This document shows, piece by piece, positions 51,741 through 60,328 of a stretch of DNA of 64,000 bases. The translations under genes were made by a program, and so were the position numbers. Every line of letters begins with the position of its first letter. Within the stretch, counting starts at the first letter, position 1. The notes below the pieces were generated by a model. It ran no database searches, was not told the origin of the DNA, and saw only the letters and a list, made by a program, of their open reading frames with translations. The DNA is from Lachnospiraceae bacterium (lineage in GTDB: Bacteria > Bacillota > Clostridia > Lachnospirales > Lachnospiraceae), in assembly GCA_016294075.1 (NCBI GenBank), contig JAEDCQ010000001.1, positions 186,001 through 250,000 of the forward strand. Reading direction: 5' to 3'.

Positions 51741-52826
51741 ATGAGTAAAATAATTTTAACGGGTGACCGCCCAACGGGAAAACTTCATTTGGGACATTAT
51801 GTAGGTTCCTTGAAGCGCAGAGTGGAACTGCAGAATTCGGGAGAATTCGATAAGATTTTTATTATGATTGCAGATGCGCAGGCACTTACGGATAATGCGG
51901 ATAATCCACAGAAAATCCGTGATAATATAATAGAAGTGGCATTGGATTATATGGCATGCGGTCTGGACCCTGCCAAATCCACGCTGTTTATCCAGTCCCA
52001 GATTCCGGAATTATGTGAATTGTCCTTTTATTACATGAATCTTGTTACAGTTTCCCGTTTGCAGCGAAATCCTACGGTAAAGGCTGAGATTCAGATGCGT
52101 AACTTTGAGACAACAATACCGGTTGGCTTTTTTACATATCCTATCAGCCAGGCTGCGGATATTACGGCATTTAAGGCAACCACTGTTCCGGTTGGAGAAG
52201 ATCAGATGCCGATGTTGGAGCAGACAAAGGAAATCGTCCACAAATTTAATGCAGTTTACGGAGAAACATTGGTTGAGCCGGCTATTCTGCTTCCGGGAAA
52301 TCAGGCATGCATGCGCCTTCCGGGTATTGATGGAAAAGCAAAAATGAGTAAGTCCTTAGGAAACTGTATTTATCTTTCCGAAGAAGCAGATGATATCCGT
52401 AAAAAGGTTATGAGCATGTTTACCGATCCGGGACATTTACGAATCGAAGACCCCGGCAAGTTAGAGGGAAATACGGTATTTACTTACCTTGATGCATTTT
52501 GTAAGGATGAGCATTTTGAACGTTATCTGCCGGAATATGCGAATTTGGATGAATTAAAAGCACATTATAAACGTGGTGGTTTGGGCGATGTTAAGGTTAA
52601 GAAGCTTTTGAATAATGTATTACAGGAGGAATTAGAGCCTATCCGTAATCGAAGAAAGGAATTGCAGAAAGATATTCCTTATGTTTATGAAGTATTGAAA
52701 AAAGGTTCTGAGACAGCAAGGGAAGCGGCTGCACTGACTTTATCGGAGGTTAGGGCGTCAATGAAAATAAATTATTTTGAAGATGAAGCCCTGATACGTT
52801 CACAGGCTGATAAATATGCAAAATAA
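51741..52826 (+). CDS. trpS: Tryptophanyl-tRNA synthetase
   Basis: Class I synthetase of 361 residues, charging tRNA-Trp. Motifs: TGDRPTGKLHLGHYVGSL (HIGH type, HLGH) and GKAKMSKSLGNCIYLS (KMSKS), with a complete tail. The 108 bases upstream are too short for a T-box leader and none is seen. A strong terminator follows. Confidence 0.95.
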   Translation: MSKIILTGDRPTGKLHLGHYVGSLKRRVELQNSGEFDKIFIMIADAQALTDNADNPQKIRDNIIEVALDYMACGLDPAKSTLFIQSQIPELCELSFYYMNLVTVSRLQRNPTVKAEIQMRNFETTIPVGFFTYPISQAADITAFKATTVPVGEDQMPMLEQTKEIVHKFNAVYGETLVEPAILLPGNQACMRLPGIDGKAKMSKSLGNCIYLSEEADDIRKKVMSMFTDPGHLRIEDPGKLEGNTVFTYLDAFCKDEHFERYLPEYANLDELKAHYKRGGLGDVKVKKLLNNVLQEELEPIRNRRKELQKDIPYVYEVLKKGSETAREAAALTLSEVRASMKINYFEDEALIRSQADKYAK

Positions 52827-52867
52827 TAGTGAATCGGATATTTATTTATTTTATATGATTTTTTGAA

Positions 52868-52900
52868 AAAAGCGTCACTTTTGAAGTGGCGCTTTTACTT
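52868..52900. terminator. Bidirectional terminator between trpS and the ABC permease gene
   Basis: AAAAGCGTCACTT pairs with AAGTGGCGCTTTT (one G-T) around TTG. A run on the left and T run on the right allow use from both sides. Confidence 0.9.
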
Positions 52901-53689
52901 ATATCTTTTTTCAAGAAAATCAATGCTTTGATAAAGAAGCAATGCAATTATACATAAAATAATAATGGATAATATCAACAAATCCAGTTTAAAAACCTGT
53001 GAACCGTAAATAATCAGATAGCCCAGACCGCGTTTCGCAGCTAAGAATTCCCCGATTATGACACCTACTAGAGACAGACCGATATTTACCTTCATATTAC
53101 TTAATATAATCGGAACAGAAGCCGGAATAATAACCTTGGTCAATTGATCCTTTCTGTTTCCGCCAAGGGTTGTAATCAGTTTGAGCTTTTCATTATCTAC
53201 CTGTATGAAGCCGGTATACAGATTTATTATCGAACCGAATAATGCAACGGAGATGCCTGCAACAATGATTGTTTTTCTTCCGGTTCCGAGCCAGACAATG
53301 ATAAGAGGTGCCAGTGCCGATTTCGGAAGGGAGTTTAAAATAACCAGATATGGCTCCATAATTCTGCTTACTTTCTCAAAGGATAACAATATAACAGAAA
53401 TCAGAATGCTTAGAACATTAACAATGATAAAGCTTATTATTGTTTCATAAAGTGTGATGCCTGTATGTATGAATATTTCAAAATTCCGACACATATCTAT
53501 AAAAAGAAGAGTGATTCGGGAAGGGGAACTAAAGAAAAATGAATCAATCACAGATAAATCTGACATTAATTCCCAAAAAAGCAGAAAAAGAAAAAGTAGG
53601 GAAATCCGGGATGCTTTGACAATCCTGTTTTCCAGCTTATATTTTTTTATATAAAGTTCCTGTTCGATTTGAGTATTATTTTTCATCAA
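52895..53689 (-). CDS. ABC transporter permease (SsuC/TauC/ThiX-like)
   Basis: 264-residue inner-membrane permease with about six helices. The ATPase-contacting loop is LITTLGGNRKDQLTKVIIPASVPIILSNMK, read in parts. Family members import sulfonates, nitrate, taurine or thiamine precursors; the substrate cannot be told here. It overlaps the ATPase gene by 14 bases, and no substrate-binding protein gene is adjacent. Confidence 0.88.
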   Translation of the reverse strand: MMKNNTQIEQELYIKKYKLENRIVKASRISLLFLFLLFWELMSDLSVIDSFFFSSPSRITLLFIDMCRNFEIFIHTGITLYETIISFIIVNVLSILISVILLSFEKVSRIMEPYLVILNSLPKSALAPLIIVWLGTGRKTIIVAGISVALFGSIINLYTGFIQVDNEKLKLITTLGGNRKDQLTKVIIPASVPIILSNMKVNIGLSLVGVIIGEFLAAKRGLGYLIIYGSQVFKLDLLILSIIILCIIALLLYQSIDFLEKRYK

Positions 53690-54464
53690 TCAACAACTCC
53701 CATATTTCATTAAAATAATCCTGGAATTCCGGTGCACGTCGATAGGCGAGCAGGGAATCATCGGGAAGTGTAAGATGGATATTCATATCTTTGCGTATCT
53801 CGGATGGCCGTTTGGATAATACCAGAACACGGTCTGCAAGACTGATTGCTTCCGAAAGATTGTGTGTTACAAGAATGGCGGTTTTGTTTGTATGTCGTAT
53901 TAAACTGCCGATATCGGAGGAAACCATGAGTCTTGTTTGATAATCAAGAGCTGAGAACGGCTCATCTAATAACAGTATTTGCGGATGAAGTGCAAGTGTT
54001 CTGATTAATGCTGCGCGTTGCTTCATTCCACCTGATAATTCACTTGGTTTTTTATCCTTAAAATCAATTAAACCATAGCTTTCTAATAAAGAAAGAACAT
54101 AATCCGTATTTTCTTTATCCATTTTTCCCTGAATTTCCAGCCCAAGAGTGACATTTTCATAGATGGTGCGCCATTCAAATAAATGGTCATGCTGAAGCAT
54201 ATAGCCGATTGATATATTATCGGAAATAATGCGGTGTCCTTCTTTTGCTTTTATAAGACCGCATAGGATGTTTAAAAGAGTGGATTTACCACAGCCGCTT
54301 GGTCCGACAATTGCAATGAATTCTCCTTCTTTAACAGAAAAAGAAATATTGTGTAAAACATCCGTTTCTCCGAGAAGGCTGTGATAGGAGAAGCAGATAT
54401 TGTGTAGTTGCAAAATCGTGTTATCTTTTACCGTAGTTTTTAAATCAGAATATGCTGTCTCCAT
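53676..54464 (-). CDS. ABC transporter ATP-binding protein (SsuB/TauB-like)
   Basis: 262-residue ATPase partner of the permease. Walker A GPSGCGKST, Q-loop MLQHDHLF, signature LSGGMKQRAALIRTL, Walker B ILLLDEPFSALD and switch His in VTHNLSEAI. Normal length. It is the first gene of a two-gene minus-strand operon that lacks the binding protein usually present. Confidence 0.9.
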   Translation of the reverse strand: METAYSDLKTTVKDNTILQLHNICFSYHSLLGETDVLHNISFSVKEGEFIAIVGPSGCGKSTLLNILCGLIKAKEGHRIISDNISIGYMLQHDHLFEWRTIYENVTLGLEIQGKMDKENTDYVLSLLESYGLIDFKDKKPSELSGGMKQRAALIRTLALHPQILLLDEPFSALDYQTRLMVSSDIGSLIRHTNKTAILVTHNLSEAISLADRVLVLSKRPSEIRKDMNIHLTLPDDSLLAYRRAPEFQDYFNEIWELLIDEK

Positions 54465-54536
54465 ATTTTCCTCCTTTTTTATAATTTTATTGTATGAATT
54501 TGTAAGAAAAAGGTGTAAGAAAACGTGATTATTTCA

Positions 54537-54565
54537 TTGTAAAATTAAAAAATTTATGATACTAT
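54537..54565 (+). promoter_or_regulatory. Probable promoter of argH-asd
   Basis: TTGTAA (54537-54542), 17-base spacer, TACTAT (54560-54565). An in-frame ATG at 54556 lies in this promoter, which supports the later argH start. Confidence 0.45.
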
Positions 54566-54615
54566 CAAATTCAGATTTAATATTTGACAGAATGAATAGT
54601 TTTGGAGGTACCTCT

Positions 54616-56004
54616 ATGGCACAGCTTTGGGGTGGAAGATTTACAAAGGATACCAAGGAAGAGGTGTTTTTATTTAACGAATCACTTTCCTTTGATAAAC
54701 GGCTTTTTGAACAGGATATAGAAGGAAGCATTGCGCATGTTGTTATGTTGGAGAAGCAGCATGTTCTGACATTGGAAGAAAAGGATGCTATTGTCAAAGG
54801 ATTGACGCAAATTAAAGAAGAAGTGAACAACTCCACATTACAAATTCGGGGCGAATATGAAGATATACACAGCTTTATTGAAGCATTATTGATTGAAAAA
54901 ATCGGAGATGCCGGTAAAAAAATGCATACCGGAAGAAGCCGTAACGATCAGGTGGCGTTGGACATGCGTTTGTATATCAGGGAGCAGGTCATAGTTGTAG
55001 ATGAAGAATTAAGAGAGCTTCTTAAGGTCCTTCTTCGTATTATGGAAGAAAATATAAGGACATATATGCCGGGATTTACACATATGCAGAAGGCTCAGCC
55101 AATTACATTGGCTCATCATATCGGGGCATATTTTGAGATGTTTAAGCGGGACAGAAGCCGTTTAGATGATATATATAAGAGGATGAATTACTGTCCTCTC
55201 GGAAGCGGTGCACTTGCCGGAACTACCTATCCGCTTGACAGAGAATATACAGCTTCTCTTCTTGGCTTTGAAGGACCGACGTTGAATAGTATGGATTCGG
55301 TTTCCGACAGAGATTACTGTATTGAATTTTTGGCAGCATTATCTACCATAATGATGCATTTAAGCCGTTTTTGTGAAGAAATCATTATCTGGAATTCCAA
55401 TGAATACGGATTTGTGGAGATGGATGATGCATATTCTACCGGAAGCAGTATTATGCCTCAGAAGAAAAATCCCGATATCGCGGAATTGGTACGTGGAAAG
55501 ACAGGACGTGTTTACGGTGCTTTGATATCCATGCTTACGACAATGAAAGGAATCCCTCTCGCATATAACAAAGATATGCAGGAGGATAAGGAAATGACAT
55601 TTGATGCCATTGATACAGTAAAGGATTGTATTTTGCTGTTTACCGGAATGGCAGATACCATGAAGTTTAATTCTTCCAAAATGGAAGCCAGTGCAAGACT
55701 TGGATTTACAAATGCTACGGATGCCGCAGATTATCTGGTAAAAAAGGGAATGCCTTTCAGAGATGCTCATAGCGTAATCGGCAGATTGGTACTTTACTGT
55801 ATTGAAAAGAATTGTGCGATTGATGATTTAAGTATTGAAGAACTTAAAGAAATCAGTGATGTTTTTGAAGCAGATGTATTTGATGCAATCAGCTTAAAGA
55901 CATGTGTGGAGAAAAGACTTACTACCGGTGCTCCGGGACCGGAACAGATGAAAGATGTGATAGAAGTTTATCATAAATATTTAAAGAAAGAGGAGGAAAG
56001 TTGA
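54616..56004 (+). CDS. argH: Argininosuccinate lyase
   Basis: Last step of arginine synthesis, splitting argininosuccinate into arginine and fumarate. 462 residues; QLWGGRFTKDTKEEVFLFNES at the start (in parts), HTGRSRNDQVALDMRLY, THMQKAQPITLAHH, and the fumarase-family loop GSSIMPQKKNPDIAELVRGK. The ATG at 54616 follows GGAGG by 8 bases. argG is not in the window. asd follows at once. Confidence 0.95.
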   Translation: MAQLWGGRFTKDTKEEVFLFNESLSFDKRLFEQDIEGSIAHVVMLEKQHVLTLEEKDAIVKGLTQIKEEVNNSTLQIRGEYEDIHSFIEALLIEKIGDAGKKMHTGRSRNDQVALDMRLYIREQVIVVDEELRELLKVLLRIMEENIRTYMPGFTHMQKAQPITLAHHIGAYFEMFKRDRSRLDDIYKRMNYCPLGSGALAGTTYPLDREYTASLLGFEGPTLNSMDSVSDRDYCIEFLAALSTIMMHLSRFCEEIIIWNSNEYGFVEMDDAYSTGSSIMPQKKNPDIAELVRGKTGRVYGALISMLTTMKGIPLAYNKDMQEDKEMTFDAIDTVKDCILLFTGMADTMKFNSSKMEASARLGFTNATDAADYLVKKGMPFRDAHSVIGRLVLYCIEKNCAIDDLSIEELKEISDVFEADVFDAISLKTCVEKRLTTGAPGPEQMKDVIEVYHKYLKKEEES

Positions 56005-56042
56005 ATCCGTTGTCTGTGACAATCAGATTCAATTATGGAAAA

Positions 56043-57128
56043 ATGAGTGAAAAATTAAAAGTAGGTATTCTTGGCGGAACAGGTATGGTAGGACAGAGAT
56101 TCATTTCTCTGCTTGAAAATCATCCGTGGTTTGAGGTTACAACAATTGCTGCGAGCCCTCGCTCGGCCGGTAAAACATATGAGGAGGCAGTCGGGGATCG
56201 CTGGAAAATGGATACTCCGATGCCGGAAGCTGTAAAGAAAATTGTTGTCATGAACGTAAACGAAGTGGAAGCGGTGTCTAAGGACGTTGATTTTGTATTC
56301 AGTGCGGTTGATATGACAAAAGAAGAAATCAAAAAAATTGAAGAAGACTATGCTAAGACGGAAACACCGGTTGTGTCAAATAACAGTGCTCACCGCTGGA
56401 CACCGGATGTTCCGATGGTTGTGCCGGAAATTAATCCGGAGCATATGAAGGTTATAGATTTCCAGAAGAAACGTCTTGGTACTACAAGGGGATTTGTAGC
56501 CGTTAAACCGAATTGTTCGATTCAAAGCTATGCGCCTGTTTTAACGGCATGGAAAGAATTTGAACCATATGAGGTTGTTGCGACAACCTATCAGGCTATT
56601 TCGGGGGCAGGAAAAACATTTAAGGACTGGCCGGAAATGGTAGAAAATATTATTCCTTATATCGGTGGTGAAGAAGAAAAATCCGAAATGGAGCCGCTTA
56701 GAATCTGGGGAACAATTACGGATGGCGTGATTAAACCTGCTGCTTCACCGGTAATTACCTGTCAATGTATTCGTGTTCCGGTATTGAATGGGCATACCGC
56801 AGCAGTATTTGTAAAATTTAAAAAGAAACCCACAAAGGAGCAGTTGATTGAAAAACTCAGAGCCTTTAAGGGTGTTCCGCAGGAGTTAGAACTTCCGAGT
56901 GCACCGAAGCAGTTTATTCAGTATTTGGAAGAAGACAACAGACCTCAGGTTAAGCTGGATGTTGATTTTGAAAACGGAATGGGTATCAGCGTTGGACGTA
57001 TTCGGGAAGATAAGGTCTATGACTACAAATTTGTGGGCCTGTCACATAATACGGTAAGAGGAGCAGCAGGAGGAGCTGTTCTTTGCGCAGAACTTTTAAA
57101 AGCACAGGGATATATTACTAAAAAGTAA
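56043..57128 (+). CDS. asd: Aspartate-semialdehyde dehydrogenase
   Basis: Reduces aspartyl phosphate, giving the precursor of lysine, threonine, methionine and diaminopimelate. 361 residues from ATG 56043; GILGGTGMVGQRFISLLENHP is the NADP loop, followed by VKPNCSIQSYAPVLTA with the catalytic Cys and RVPVLNGHTAAVFVKF. The type resembles the archaeal/fungal class. A TTG at 56001 has a much better ribosome site (AGGAGG) and overlaps the argH stop (TTGA), so 14 extra residues may be present. Confidence 0.9.
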   Translation: MSEKLKVGILGGTGMVGQRFISLLENHPWFEVTTIAASPRSAGKTYEEAVGDRWKMDTPMPEAVKKIVVMNVNEVEAVSKDVDFVFSAVDMTKEEIKKIEEDYAKTETPVVSNNSAHRWTPDVPMVVPEINPEHMKVIDFQKKRLGTTRGFVAVKPNCSIQSYAPVLTAWKEFEPYEVVATTYQAISGAGKTFKDWPEMVENIIPYIGGEEEKSEMEPLRIWGTITDGVIKPAASPVITCQCIRVPVLNGHTAAVFVKFKKKPTKEQLIEKLRAFKGVPQELELPSAPKQFIQYLEEDNRPQVKLDVDFENGMGISVGRIREDKVYDYKFVGLSHNTVRGAAGGAVLCAELLKAQGYITKK

Positions 57129-57141
57129 TTGGGGTGATTAA

Positions 57142-58866
57142 ATGAATGAGACTAGTTACCGGTTAAGCCAATTGGAGGCAATGAACAGCCGATTAAAAAG
57201 TGATGAGAATATGTATAAAATGATTTTAAATACGTCCAGAAATGCACTTTTGTACCATTGCTTTCCGGAGAATAGGACGGTTCATCTGGGGAATTGGTCT
57301 CATTTTTTTGGTTCGGATTGTTCAGGCAATACAGACTTACATTCAACTTTAGATTATATTGAAGAGGATGAGCGAATCCGTGTATATGATTGTATGGTTC
57401 TGGAAAAAACAAAAAAAGAGAGTAATATTATTGATTTTAAGCTGAAAGATCGAAATTTGTGGGTTGAATTGGAAGTCAATGTGATTTATGACGATAACGG
57501 TGAACCGGTAGAAAAGGTTCTCCGCTTTAAAGATACCACCAAATTTAAAGAGCAGAATGATGAACTTGCATATCTTGCATATTATGACACATACACAGGT
57601 CTGTATAATCGAAATTATTTTATTATTAAACTCCGTGAAATGATGAAAAAAGCAGAACGGGAAAATTGTGTTGTTTCAATTCTTTTTATTGACGTTGACA
57701 ATTTCCGCAGAATCAATGACGGAATGGGAATGCTGATGGGAGATGAATTGGTACAGCAGATAGGAGAACGCTTCCGTGATTTCTCATCAGATAATATATT
57801 AGTTTCTCATTTTAACAGTGATATATTCTGTATGGCAATTTATGATCCCTGTGGGAGCCGTAGTGTTGAGAATGTAATTTCCAATCTTAAAACAAAGCTG
57901 TTGGACTCCTTTATTCTTTCAAACGGAAAGGAAGTTACGATAACGGTTTCAATCGGTGTAGCAGAATATCCGGAATGTACCAAAGATGCGCTGGAGTTAA
58001 TTAATTGTGCCGAGATTGTGATGTTTAAAGCAAAGCATTCACAAAAGAACGGTGTGCAATATTATGATTCTCCGATTATACAGGAATTTATTGATAAAAT
58101 AAATATCGAGCATAAACTTGAAAAAGCACTAAGAGAACAGGGATTTTTCATGTGTTACCAGCCACAGTACAGCACGGAGGATAAAAAACTGCGTGGTGTG
58201 GAAGCGTTGGTTCGCTGGAAGGATGAGGATGGAAAAGTTATTTCTCCGGCTACCTTTATTCCGGTTGCTGAAAAAAACGGTTCTATTCTTCAGCTTGGTG
58301 ATTGGATTCTGGAAAAATCGATATCTGATTTTTCCAAATGGCTGAATCGTTATCACTTTAATGATATTACGCTGGCCATTAATATATCGGCACTTCAATT
58401 TAAAAACAAGGATTTCGTAAAGACATTGGTTCAGGTCTTGAAACGATATGATATGCCGCCTTCAATGATAGAATTGGAAATAACGGAGTCCGTTTTTATT
58501 GATGATATGAATGATGTAATTGAGAAAATGAATATATTAAAGGATATGGGATTCCGTTTTTCAATGGATGATTTCGGCACAGGTTTTTCTTCTTTATCCT
58601 ATTTAAGAAGACTACCTATAGATACATTAAAAATAGATAAGAGTTTTATTGATTCGGTTGTTACGGACAACTCAACCAGAACAATAGCGGAGACCATTGT
58701 GGATATGGGTAAAAAACTGGGCTTTAATACAATAGCAGAGGGTGTGGAAGAGAAGGTGCAGTTTGATATTCTTAAGGATATCGGATGTGATAATATACAG
58801 GGATATTATATGGGAAAGCCGATGGTCAGTGAGAAAATAGAAGAACTGTTATCGGGATGTAAGTAA
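57142..58866 (+). CDS. PAS-GGDEF-EAL protein, probable c-di-GMP phosphodiesterase
   Basis: 574-residue soluble signalling protein: PAS-like sensor (about 20-135), GGDEF domain (145-310) and EAL domain (320-570). The GGDEF signature is replaced by NSDIF (225-229), so cyclase activity is unlikely, although it may bind GTP. The EAL domain looks active: EALVRW (354-359), LAINISALQF, DDFGTGFSSLSYLRR, IDTLKIDKSF and AEGVEE. No transmembrane helix. It follows asd by 13 bases, so it may be read from the argH-asd transcript. Confidence 0.9.
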   Translation: MNETSYRLSQLEAMNSRLKSDENMYKMILNTSRNALLYHCFPENRTVHLGNWSHFFGSDCSGNTDLHSTLDYIEEDERIRVYDCMVLEKTKKESNIIDFKLKDRNLWVELEVNVIYDDNGEPVEKVLRFKDTTKFKEQNDELAYLAYYDTYTGLYNRNYFIIKLREMMKKAERENCVVSILFIDVDNFRRINDGMGMLMGDELVQQIGERFRDFSSDNILVSHFNSDIFCMAIYDPCGSRSVENVISNLKTKLLDSFILSNGKEVTITVSIGVAEYPECTKDALELINCAEIVMFKAKHSQKNGVQYYDSPIIQEFIDKINIEHKLEKALREQGFFMCYQPQYSTEDKKLRGVEALVRWKDEDGKVISPATFIPVAEKNGSILQLGDWILEKSISDFSKWLNRYHFNDITLAINISALQFKNKDFVKTLVQVLKRYDMPPSMIELEITESVFIDDMNDVIEKMNILKDMGFRFSMDDFGTGFSSLSYLRRLPIDTLKIDKSFIDSVVTDNSTRTIAETIVDMGKKLGFNTIAEGVEEKVQFDILKDIGCDNIQGYYMGKPMVSEKIEELLSGCK

Positions 58867-58919
58867 AGAAACAAAAATATTACATAGGGACAGCAGTTTA
58901 GAAAGGCATGGTTATCTGA

Positions 58920-60287
58920 ATGTCTGGAAAAAGAGATGCGGAAATAAAAGTATTAACTGAATATATGAATCGGAATGGCAGTCAAATGCTTATTCTCTAT
59001 GGGGAACGCGGTGTCGGAAAAACAACATTGCTTTCAGAATTTACAAGGGATTATGAGGATGTAATCTGTTTTGACTGTTCGATTGTTTCAGAGCGGGAAC
59101 AACTTTATTTATGGGGACAGAAGATGTCTTCCGTATTAGGAGATTTACCGGATTATCCTACATTTTCCGACATTTTCGGAGCACTCGGCAGACAGACGGA
59201 ATATTCAGGAAAGCGTGTTATTATTTTTGATGAATTTCAGAATATTTCGAAAGTATCGGAGGACTTTACGGATTATTTATTTACACATCTGCAGACCAGT
59301 CGTAGAGATGTACTGATTATTTTATGCAGTTCTCAGGTAGAATGGATTGAAAACAGTATGGTTAAAAAATTCGGTCTGCGGGCAAAAAATATATCAGGAT
59401 TTTTGAAGGTTAAGGAACTTTCGTTTGCTGAGTTTGTCCGTGAATTCAAACAGTTTACGCTTCAGGAATGTGTAGAGGGCTATGCTGTTTTCGGCGGATT
59501 TCCGGCAATATGGAATTTAATTGATAAAAAGCTGTCCTTAGAAGAAAATATAATCCGTAATGTATGTAATCCTGCCGGCAGACTTCATGGCTATGGGGTC
59601 CAAACGGTGGAAAGTCAGTTAAGAGAGACGAGCGTATACAATACAATCCTTTGTGCACTCGCACATGGAAAATATAAATTAAACGACTTATATCAGCATA
59701 CAGGATTTTCCCGGGCAAAGATAAGTGTTTATATTAAGAACCTTATGGAGCTTGGAATCCTTGAAAAAGACTTCAGCGTAGATACCGAAGGCAGAGAGAA
59801 TCTGCAAAAGGGCCTTTACGGAATAAAAAATCGTTATGTTGATTTTACATATCAGTTTTTGTTTTCAAATGAAGTGGAATTATCAAAGCTTGGTGCCGAA
59901 GAATTTTACAGGCAGAGAATCAGACCGGGCTTAAAAGCATATGTACAAAAGACATTTGCTGCAATTTGCCGTGAATATATTGAATCTGAAAATCGAAAAA
60001 ATGCTTTACCATTTCCGGTAAAATCGGTTGGAAAATGGACCGGAAAGGTTGGCAATATAGATATTGTGGCTACAGACGAAAACGGAAGGACAATCATAGG
60101 ACTTTGTAATTGGGAGAAGCCAATGATGAAATATGAGGATTATGAGTGGCTTCTTTTCTGTGCAAAGCAGGCAAAACTTCAGGTTGAATATGTTTATCTG
60201 ATTTCAGCAGGCGGATTTGACGAAAAACTGCATCTGGTACAGAAAAGCAGAGCAAATGTCCGGCTGCTTACACCGGATAGGATGTAA
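58920..60287 (+). CDS. Archaeal-type ATPase with DUF234 C-terminal domain
   Basis: 455-residue P-loop protein. AAA+/STAND-like ATPase with Walker A LYGERGVGKTTLL and Walker B VIIFDEFQNIS, then a winged helix (YNTILCALAHGKYKLNDLYQHT, in parts) and a C-terminal domain resembling PD-(D/E)XK folds (GNIDIVATDENGRTIIGLCNWEK, in parts). Relatives are numerous in archaea and clostridia but their role is not established. No obvious partner gene; topB follows after 41 bases. Confidence 0.8.
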   Translation: MSGKRDAEIKVLTEYMNRNGSQMLILYGERGVGKTTLLSEFTRDYEDVICFDCSIVSEREQLYLWGQKMSSVLGDLPDYPTFSDIFGALGRQTEYSGKRVIIFDEFQNISKVSEDFTDYLFTHLQTSRRDVLIILCSSQVEWIENSMVKKFGLRAKNISGFLKVKELSFAEFVREFKQFTLQECVEGYAVFGGFPAIWNLIDKKLSLEENIIRNVCNPAGRLHGYGVQTVESQLRETSVYNTILCALAHGKYKLNDLYQHTGFSRAKISVYIKNLMELGILEKDFSVDTEGRENLQKGLYGIKNRYVDFTYQFLFSNEVELSKLGAEEFYRQRIRPGLKAYVQKTFAAICREYIESENRKNALPFPVKSVGKWTGKVGNIDIVATDENGRTIIGLCNWEKPMMKYEDYEWLLFCAKQAKLQVEYVYLISAGGFDEKLHLVQKSRANVRLLTPDRM

Positions 60288-60328
60288 TATAATGGTGTTT
60301 TATCGGCAGTTTATGCAATGAGGTGTTC

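Noticed and set aside
54556..54615. Upstream ATG for argH adding 20 residues
   Set aside because: It lies inside the probable promoter, while GGAGG precedes the ATG at 54616 and gives the normal ArgH N-terminus.
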